Shown here one piece after another: positions 12,443 through 64,000 of a stretch of 64,000 nt of DNA. Origin of the DNA: Sipunculus nudus (Eukaryota; Annelida; Sipuncula; Golfingiida; Sipunculidae); NCBI GenBank assembly GCA_026874595.1, contig CM049307.1, forward strand, positions 59,092,870 through 59,156,869. The letters are read 5' to 3'. Below the pieces are notes generated by a model. That model saw only the letters and a list, made by a program, of their open reading frames with translations. It did not search any database and was not told the DNA's origin. Both the position numbers and the translations under genes were made by a program. Positions within the stretch are counted from its first letter, which is position 1. Each line of letters begins with the position of its first letter.

Positions 12443-15298
12443 TTATAAACCTCATAACCTGACAGTATTGTGCCTTAATTCCAAATCAGAAGTCCATAAA
12501 GGTAATACTTTGTCAACCTGCAATGAGAAATACTGTTTCATTAAAAACTTCACTCTTTTTATCTTTTGTGACCAAACCCTACCCCTTTTGAGGAAACATC
12601 ACAAGGCGGGCCAGGGTATGTGCTGCAGATAATTTGGCTGTATATTTGTCTTTGCAGGTTTAACATCCCTTGTATGACTTTCACATATGCAAAAAATAAT
12701 GGGATCAAATACAAAATGTTTTGGTACCTAATACTGAAGTAACTTGATATATTGTCCATGTAAAACTTGTCACTAAAAAACATTTTACAGCCAGACTCGT
12801 CTTGAAAATCTTTCCAATTATACACAAGCCAAGGTTTCATTTTACCTTCTCAGCCTTTGTCTAGTAACATACTATAAATTCAGTAAAGTACTGCCAACTT
12901 GACAATACCAACCTTTTCCCACCTGGAATTAAACCAGGCTTGGCAGGTCAGTTAATAACAGTGTAATCAGGCTGATTGGGAATTTTCTAACTAAGGATAC
13001 TGAATGATGCAGTGTCAAATTAGTGCATATTTTTCTCAGTTATGAATGCATGGTTTATAAGCTCAGTTATTTATTTAGCATCTGGTGGTTTTTAATTTAA
13101 AAAAAGGAGGATAATCTCCAACTTGTTCAAATTACCAGCATTACATGTTAATTATCATGAAAAACAGGATGACTTGGTGCTATTCTAAATATTTTAATGG
13201 GGCACTTAAAGAAGTCATGAACTAAAACAAATTTTGCCTCTTCCTAGGCTAGTCAGATTGACTGATACTTCAGTTGATATGTGAGGAACTAAAATATTAT
13301 AATGTTACCTCTTGAAAACAGCTTATCCGTAACACTGTTTTAAAACTCGCACAATGTTGTCTTGTTTACCCAATACTGGTAATGAAAATACCCCCCCCCC
13401 CAAAAAAAAATCTGTCGATCACAAAATGTTTCCAGCTTGGAAAATCACAGCTAAATTTCCTTCATGAACAGGTGCAACTGACGTATATACACTTGTGAGG
13501 AATGAAGAGGTTCTTTTAGGATTTGGGCAAATGCTATATTATAAACATCCAATAACTGTTATGATACTTGTGGAGGTTATGTAATCACAAAAGTTTGTAC
13601 TTTGACATAATACTGATAACTACATCACTGAGGCAGTGCACTAATATACAGTGTTTTCATCAGCCGAGCAAGGAGATGATAAAATAAACCAAGTAAGCAG
13701 GAAATATCATTACATCAGACCTGCTGAAATTTGAGGAATGAATAACATGACCAATTCCTCTTATCATGGAATGTCACAAAAGTCACATTCAAATTAAATA
13801 TGATTTCAATTATTTTAAAAATCGAGAGTATGGTTACAGCAATTCTAACCATGTAATACAAGAATTTTTTTAAACTTGAAAACACTGTAACCAGCTGAAA
13901 ATAACTTAATCATATAAAACATATTTACAAACATTATAAAATATCAAAATGCTCAAGCATTTACATTTTCTACTTGTACATCCTTGGAACAATTGAACTC
14001 CAGACCATCACAGACTATGTGCAGTACAGGCTGGAGAGACCCCTAGTGAGTGATTACTACATTAATACTGAATGGTTATCAAACTGCACACACGCATATT
14101 TTCAAACATGCATACACACACTACAACAAGGCGTTTTGGATACTCTGGTTGTGCTAAGCAAACACTAATTGTATCATTCCCGTAGCTTGACAAAGCCTTG
14201 TCAAGATATTCAGAAAGTTACATAATTCCTAAGGAATGATACTTTAAATATTATATAACAGCATTTAGTTATGTATGAATCGTTCAAATGAAAGATTTTC
14301 TTCCAATTTACTCAGTGTTCTGATGAGACCATAATCACAATGGATTATGACATAAATGTAAATGAAAGTACTTAAAAAGTGAAAATGCTTTTATGATATG
14401 TTTTAATTTTTCTGTGTGTTTGTGTGTGGAGTGTAAGATATGTTAATGTTTCAACAGTACAAAAATGTGATAATGAAAATGACCAACATACCATGGTAAC
14501 AGTAGAATACCATGGCAACTAGAGATCTGGACCTGGCACTTTACAGGTTTTCTTCCTCACAAAATATGTGAAAAAGCAATAATACTTTTTGGTAAATCAT
14601 AGTTTCTGAAATTCTTCATAAGCATTTGGCCTCTTGCCTTGTGGAATGAAATATGCAGGATGTTATTGTGTATCACAGATTATATTAAATATGGCCAATA
14701 ATAAAACACCTTTCGGTCCTTATCTTTTTTTGACATCAAGAAAATGACGTGCATACCCATGTCAAAAGGTAATATCATAAAAATGCTGAGAATATATCTT
14801 TATGGCAGAACAATACTTTGGCATTAAATTTAACAAATTATCTTCCAGTGTGACCTTACATGCTTTCTTGCCAGATAACAAGTGAAATACTGTCAAGTTT
14901 AGACCATATATACTAAGGTATTTTTATGATTTAATGTTTCGGTTATTAAAAATGCAAGCGATCTTTAATGTTACAGATTTACAGATTTATAAATCGAGCA
15001 CAATAGAGACTTTCATTTTAAAAAATCAGACCACGTGAAAAACCTCAAAATACATAACTGTATTATTATTATTATTAAAATTATTATCCACAAAAATGTG
15101 AATGAACAGAAGAATGGAAACAACAAATTCCTTATGGACTATTAATAAACACCAAACATTGTCAAATGAATTTCCAATATAAGGTATCTAGAGATAATAT
15201 TATGGATTATTAAATGTTTGCATTGAGTGAAACTGATGAAGCTGAAATAATACTGGCAAAGGATGCTGCATACCAAGCTGTTACATGTGGGCATCCTG

Positions 15299-57948
<42,650 letters not shown>

Positions 57949-60900
57949 CTAATGTTTTATTTTTTGGATATCCACAAGATTTTTTATGACTATTTGATGA
58001 TAATGTTAAGTGCAAGTGTGTTAAGTGTATTTCATACTTTGTTTCTCCTAGAAATTAAAAATATTTTTTTTAATGAATGTTTGAAGATGAAACACGCAAA
58101 CATGTTAAGTGTGTTTAATGAAAGTTTCTTAAATTATAGTTTGAAACTTAAATAAAAGATCTATATACATCTACACCAATTGTAACTGGGCTAAACCTTC
58201 CTTGCATCAATATTTACTGAAGTCAATAACGTTTTGGATCATTCTATTTATTATAACTGACAATAATAAATTATTCAATATACTGATATACATAAAGAAG
58301 GAAGACCATATAATAAATTCTTCTTTTATTACACCTATGCCCAAACCATACAAATATTTTAACCATCCTGGGATAAATACTTCAAATATATCTACTAGTA
58401 GTCACCAATCACAAAAAGACCCTTTAAATGTTCATGGATGAATTGAAACAAAGAACTCCACATCGCATAGGCCTTCATCCATCCAGAAACTAAAGTTATT
58501 TTTAAATGTGAGAGCTATTTATATACTTACCAGTATGTATTCAAGCAAAAGTAACATGAAATCACACAGTGTAACTGCACTACACAAACCAGAGCATGTT
58601 CACATCAAAACTCCGACTAATTATATTTGGGAGTACAGCAGATGCACATTTTATCAAATGTGGCACTTAGCTTTTCATAACCTTATTAAGACAGCTCATT
58701 GTTAATGAGCAAGGGGATCCTTTGGAGAGAAACCATATTAATTTTCAGCGGCCTAAAATCGAGTTGGTGCTTGTAAATGAAAAGGTTTACTTTGAGCCTG
58801 ATTGATGAGGTGGTCAGGTCCAAACAAGGTGATTTAATTATACTGTGTACCTTGGCAATCAATGTTGTCAATGACAGCCATACAAAAAACTACTCAAACC
58901 CTTATTCAGTCTGTTAAGTGGACTGGTTATCGGAAAGTTTGCATTAGTGTAATTTTTTGTTCCTTTTTTCTGCATGAGCTGTACAGAAATGAATGGCAAA
59001 ACAAAGACATCTCTGCTTTTTCCAAGGATACTTTTCTGTAATCAATACAGCTTACAATATTATGTTTCTGTGATAATAAGACATTTTACAATTTAGTGAC
59101 CAGCAAAGACATGCTGTTGGTTAATCTCACTGCAAGTGTTTATGGTAGCTTTGACTTAATAAAATTACAATTGATGTTTAAAAGCCCATCTGTTACAACA
59201 AACCCTGTGCTTCTGAGTAAAATTTTATAACTTAAACATACATCATTTCTTGATCATTCTTCCAAATATATTAGAGGAGTATATTGTTGAGGAACATAGC
59301 AACCAAGTTATGGAGGTTAGGTTACAGCACTTACATCCATAACATCCAGGAAAGTGTGTTAACTTTTTTTACATATCAACAGCTTATTTGGTGCTAGCTA
59401 CCAGGCAAAATATTAATATAATCAACCTCAGTTGAGCAATCAATCAGCAATAAAATAAGGACTAACTCTTGGAAGAAATTATATTATAGTACTGGTTTAC
59501 CAGTATCAGCCAACTTGTGGAAGACAACAATTGGTAAAATTTTATTATTTCAATGACAAGCATAAGTCCAAATTTTATTTCTATAACCACACCTATCAGA
59601 AATGAAGCTGACAACATAAGAAGTATCTTACTTAACTCAAAGCAAATACCAGAATTTCCACTGACAATAATTTGCCCTTTCACATGCTGATTGACTCTTT
59701 CACAATCTTTAATGCAATATCTGCTCTGTTTTAAACCTTTCTGTCTTATCAGTTTGTAAAATATGTATTAAAATTTCTATTTTGATTCTGTGAAGATCCA
59801 TCTTTATTAATGATCACATGGTTTCTAATCAAAGCCACTGATGATAATATTACCAGTAGTCCTTTTACATCAATAAACATGTATATCAATATATCAGGGC
59901 ATCCCTAATTTAAATGTTTTATAAAGAGGCAGAAAGCATGATTTCATTTATTCTGATTTGCTTTGACCTACTCTGAAATTCTGCAACTGGATCCCATGGA
60001 ATATTAAAATGGTATAAGTAAAGTTTAGTTTATTGTACTAAGAATTGCACTGAAAAATCCTTCATAAATGGTTGAATATAAGTTAGAACATGTTGACGAT
60101 TTAGAAGAACTGATTCTATTGTCTGAAAGAAATTGTTTAAGACCTGAATTCTCTTAGCTTCATAACTGACAGACCTACCAGTTACTGTCAAATTAAATAG
60201 TGAATGCTGGCAACACAAACTGTTTTAAAGCTACTTTCACTTTAGCCTAAAAGAATGAATGGAAAGTGTAGGCGTTCAGTACACATTTACTTTATATAAT
60301 TGGAAGGCTTCTGAATCATTCAGGACATCCAAGACTGGAAGTAATAAAGTAAGCCCTATTTTGTTTGTTACCTGGAGTGCAGAGCCAAAGGAAATGATTA
60401 ACCAGAATAATACCAAAACAAAAGACTGAATCATTCGTTATTGTGATCCACTGGCAGCGTACATACATACATGTAATGCTAAGAATGAGATGCCAAACTC
60501 TGACCTCAAGAGACGTCAAGACTAATTAATGTCTAAAAACACCCACTGAGGAGCCCGGAAGCAATACTGAAGTCACTGCTGACCCAAAAGAAATATCAAT
60601 TACTTGTTTAGATTACATATAGTTAAGGATTGGAGCGATGACTTGGATAAGCACATTTGCATTAACATCTCATGACATATTGTGTTGTGCAGAGCTTGGC
60701 TCAAGAGCCAAAAGGAAGTGCTTTGTCCCTAAAAGGGCACTCAAGCTGAGGCATTAAGAGCAATGTGATCCAAAAAACAATGATTTACAGTAAACAACTG
60801 TTAGCTTAACTTTCCCCACTTGGACTTTTTCAACTCCCCCCTCAAAGGGGATTTAGTACAAGTACGTAAATAATTAAACAAAAGGCCCAACATAAGTGGC

Positions 60901-61541
60901 TTGTCACAAGAAAGTAAATCATTTATGTTTACCTGATAATGGTGAATCAAAAACATTACTTTTATTTCTTTGGCATATTAATTATATAGTAAATTCAAAC
61001 AAATGGACAAAGTGTTTTCAAAGGAGTACTATATTTAAGGTATGCAATGGAAAAAGCATAATTCAGCAGAATCATAAGTGCCATGAATAAAATATTATAT
61101 CTAGTCACTACTAAATAAACATTTCCAATTTGCGCTCAATTTAGTCATATGTTGCTAATTATATAGGTGTAGATATAAGTAAATATTTTTATTAAATACC
61201 AGCCTCAGAATTGGCACTGGTAGCAAAATATATACATAAACTGTGATTACAAGAACTTGCAATTTTATTGACAAAATGGTGTTCTGAAAACAGTAAATAC
61301 AATGGAAGAGATAAATGAACTGACTAGACCTAATTATTTTGAGGTTCTAAGACTTGGCATTCATTCATCCTTTATCCCACAAGGAGGAAAAGAATACCTT
61401 GACACATAGGAATTTAAGAAAATATGAAAGAGTATATAAATATTACATTCATGAAATTATGTACAGGGGGCAAGTATAACAACATTAAAGAAATAATGAA
61501 AAAGCACGCCTGCTTGAAGATAGACCTAATTCCTATAAATA

Positions 61542-61750
61542 CAGGGGCAGCTCCAGGATTTAATTGGGAAAAGAGTGGGGGGGGGGGGGTCCAAACCAGG
61601 AGGACTGATGAGCTAACCCGAAAAAGGTATTCAGGTCTAGGAAAAGGGAAGGTCTAGGCTGCAAAAATTAGTTTTTTACCACTTAAAAAATGTTGCAGCA
61701 GCTGAAAAATGGTGGGTCAAGGCCTCCTTGGACCCTCGGTCTGGCCAACT
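61542..61750. repeat. GGCGGATCCAGGATTT-type transposon remnant, copy 2
   Basis: Starts CAGGGGCAGCTCCAGGATTT, has a run of about 12 G and GTCCAAACCAGGAGGACT, and ends near CCTTGGACCCTCGGTCTGGCC. It has the same order of blocks as the copy at 45881. Boundaries are approximate. Confidence 0.55.
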
Positions 61751-63425
61751 ACTTAAATATTAATTATCAGTATCTTACCTGTATCCCAATTTAAACAATG
61801 TCATATTCTCCTTTGTCCATTTTTGGATTGTGGTTACAAGTCTTAAAACTAAATATAGCACATTCTGGTTGATTTGGCACTAAATATAGATGGAGTAATG
61901 GTAAACGATGCCCTGGTGCCGTGACTGCTTACCGTACAAAACACTCCGAGCTACATCTATGAACGCAACTGGTCCCAAGGGTTAGTAATAATTCAACTAG
62001 CAGTTTCCGGGATTAATCCATGAACTGATCCCAACCATATACTGAGTCAAGGATTAACCATGAATGATTAAACACTATCAAGACTGACACATACCATCAT
62101 TATCATGAATGGTGCAGATGTTCAGATACATCTATAATTAGTATAATAATTACACCTGGGATATAAGAACATACAACAGATATCTCATTTCTTTGCCATG
62201 TGCTATACACATTAATTTAAGAAACAATAATCACAGTAAACACTTGATCATTTGCCGCCTGTTAAGTTGCCAAATTCACCTGATACCAAATATGACAAAG
62301 CACTATATGCTTTGGTTTCCACTATTTTTACTTAAAGATTGTTTGCCAACTTTCATCTGCCAACAATCAAGTGGTGTGTTAAACATTCAAGTGGTGTACT
62401 AATAACATATATAACCGAGTAATTTTCTGGCAGAAATAAACAGTAATCATCATTACTGGTACTATAAAGCCATCACGTATAATAGTGTATAAGCCATGTA
62501 CCAACGTTAACTCTGTTAACCTTTTCCACATCTGATACCTTCAATAATCTGCCATCTTCACTTACCACCAAAAATTCCTATCAAACAGAATTTGACATGA
62601 CAGTGAGGCTGTACTGTACCATATATGGTACATGCACATAAATGCGCACCTGTGCTCTGATAAACCCAACCAACCAAGCATCATTGTGAATTGTAGCAGA
62701 GATGTATAGGAATGTGACAAACTGTACAACAAACATACATTCTTCTCAAAACTGAGGGATCTTAAAGGGGTCTATTCCAATATCTGACGTCTATTTACTA
62801 AAGCTAATCCCTTGAACCATTTAAAAAAATAGGCCAGAAAACTCTGACCCCACTCTTTGTTTAGGCTCTTTGTTTGCTTATATCCAATTGTTTATAATAT
62901 GTGGGGCACCTGCCAAAATAATTTTAAACTCATTAGTTTTTATTATCCCAGTTGCAAAACCTTTTCCTAACTTGAAATTTTATTAATATGTAATCAGACT
63001 AAGCCAGGAACCACATAAACTTTAAAGCAAAGGTAGGTTAATAGCTGGCTTAAAGATTAGTTGTGCAGTTGCCATCCATCCATGCCATCCAAAGACCATC
63101 CATCAGCCAACAGGTTGCACCATGTTTGGGAGATTATACCAATCATCAAGAAAACCCTCAAATCTGACCGTTAACAAAAGGCAACTTCATACAGCTCAGC
63201 AAAGTCTGTGTGTCTAACAGTAATCAGTGAATGAATCTATTTGTGTATGACCAATCCCAGTTATTAACAAAATAGCATCATGGCATGGCTTGGTTCTCAT
63301 TGGTATCTATTCCTACAACAATAGTACGTCATAGATCTTGGTCTGTTCCGTCTGCACAGGTTACAGCAGGGAAAGATCAATGATCAGCTAACAGTACTCC
63401 ACATTGATACACTCCCTGTATTTAC

Positions 63426-63460
63426 CAATGGGCAGAGGAAGCACCGGTTCCACCATGTGC
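63426..63460 (-). other. speculative 35-nt non-coding micro-exon (CDKL2 5'UTR?)
   Basis: On the minus strand, a pyrimidine-rich acceptor CCCTTTTCTTCAG (AG at 63462-63461) and a donor GTAAATAC (from 63425) enclose 35 nt, GC-rich compared with its surroundings. It contains ATGGTGGAACC. Joined to the exon-1 acceptor at 57876, that ATG would give an 11-codon upstream ORF ending at TAA, not a CDKL2 extension. This rests on splice-site appearance only. Confidence 0.22.
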
Positions 63461-64000
63461 CTGAAGAAAAGGGAAGCATTGATATGTGGATGACACAATG
63501 GTAGCATTGTCAACAAAATCCCTGTTCCTTATTGAATCTCCTAATAAAAGTACATCAGATGTGGGGAGGAGACAGGGCATATACCACACAACAATATTTA
63601 AGTGCCCTTCATTTAACAGCCAGTCCAAATACATCCATACTGTGGTCTGAGTTTTACTAACTACAAAACATAGTTCTAGTGACGTTCTCTGGTTTATAAG
63701 GGTCTGTATGTGAACCCAGGGTAACAGTTACTGCCTCTGAGAATCAATTTGAAGGGAGAATCAAAATCAGTGCTGTGGGGTTGTGGAATTGTATTCTTTG
63801 TGTTTGATAAGGATGCACTGTTGATAACATTCAGTTATTCACTTAATTTGCTGAAAAAAGTATGTAAGCTCTACTTTATTCCCCATGGTTCACCTGTTTC
63901 ATATACAGGCATATATTAAAGTCTACTTTTATGACATGCTGGATCGTGGCAAAATACCTCCTCACCCATGTGGCTCTTTATTTCAAATTTTAAATGAATA

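Larger units (their letters stand above)
4617..15298. other. intergenic region between convergent genes
   Basis: 10.7 kb separate the two stop codons and must contain both 3'UTRs. I found no exon with paired splice sites and no recognisable protein or RNA gene. Two PIF/Harbinger-like MITEs (5936-6278, 12160-12442), homopolymer runs (C at about 5992, G at about 8408, C at about 13391) and a TAT/ATT trinucleotide run near 15061 are the only structured parts. Short ORFs here look like chance. Confidence 0.7.

Overview
This window is metazoan nuclear DNA. It is AT-rich, has long introns with GT-AG splice sites, and carries many MITE-like and Helitron-like repeats. There is no bacterial gene organisation. 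The repeat style (GGAC/GACG microsatellites next to hairpin-ended elements with central tandem repeats, 'GGGGCGGATCCAGG'-type and 'CAGTGRAACCTGTC'-type short transposons) suggests a lophotrochozoan, most likely a mollusc. That taxonomic call is an inference.

Two protein-coding genes can be supported, and they converge. On the + strand, positions 1-4616 hold the last three coding exons of an SH2D4A/B-type SH2 adaptor gene; its 5' part lies outside the window. On the - strand, the complete coding region of a CDKL2 orthologue (cyclin-dependent-kinase-like 2) runs from 57837 down to 15299 in 11 coding exons. All splice phases are mutually consistent and give a predicted protein of 569 residues. 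The kinase domain is in exons 1-6 and a long low-complexity basic/Ser-Pro tail is in exons 6-11. The 10.7 kb between the two stop codons contains no gene that I can support.

Region by region: 1-4.6 kb, SH2D4-like exons, with introns holding a TA-flanked 626-bp TIR element, a GC-richer AAACCGGTTT element and a 1.67-kb Helentron-like element. 4.6-15.3 kb, intergenic DNA with two PIF/Harbinger-like MITEs. 15.3-25.8 kb, CDKL2 exons 11-6, with a Helentron-like element (three ~300-bp tandem units), another Harbinger-like MITE and a 642-bp TIR element with 25-bp perfect ends. 28.8-29.2 kb, CDKL2 exon 5 followed by two extra copies of its 5' half. 29.2-43.5 kb, the giant intron 4, with a 4-kb tandem-repeat Helentron-like concatemer, SINE-like pieces and other repeats. 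43.5-57.9 kb, exons 4-1 and their repeat-bearing introns. 57.9-64 kb, upstream sequence with one speculative 5'UTR micro-exon.

The two most interesting signals are these. (1) The first half of CDKL2 exon 5 is triplicated, and one extra copy forms a frame-preserving 54-nt potential cassette exon with its own acceptor and donor. (2) At least three repeat families have unrelated ends but the same layout (subterminal inverted repeats, a terminal hairpin, central tandem units). All of them carry a GGTGGCGCCACC-type palindrome in their repeat core.
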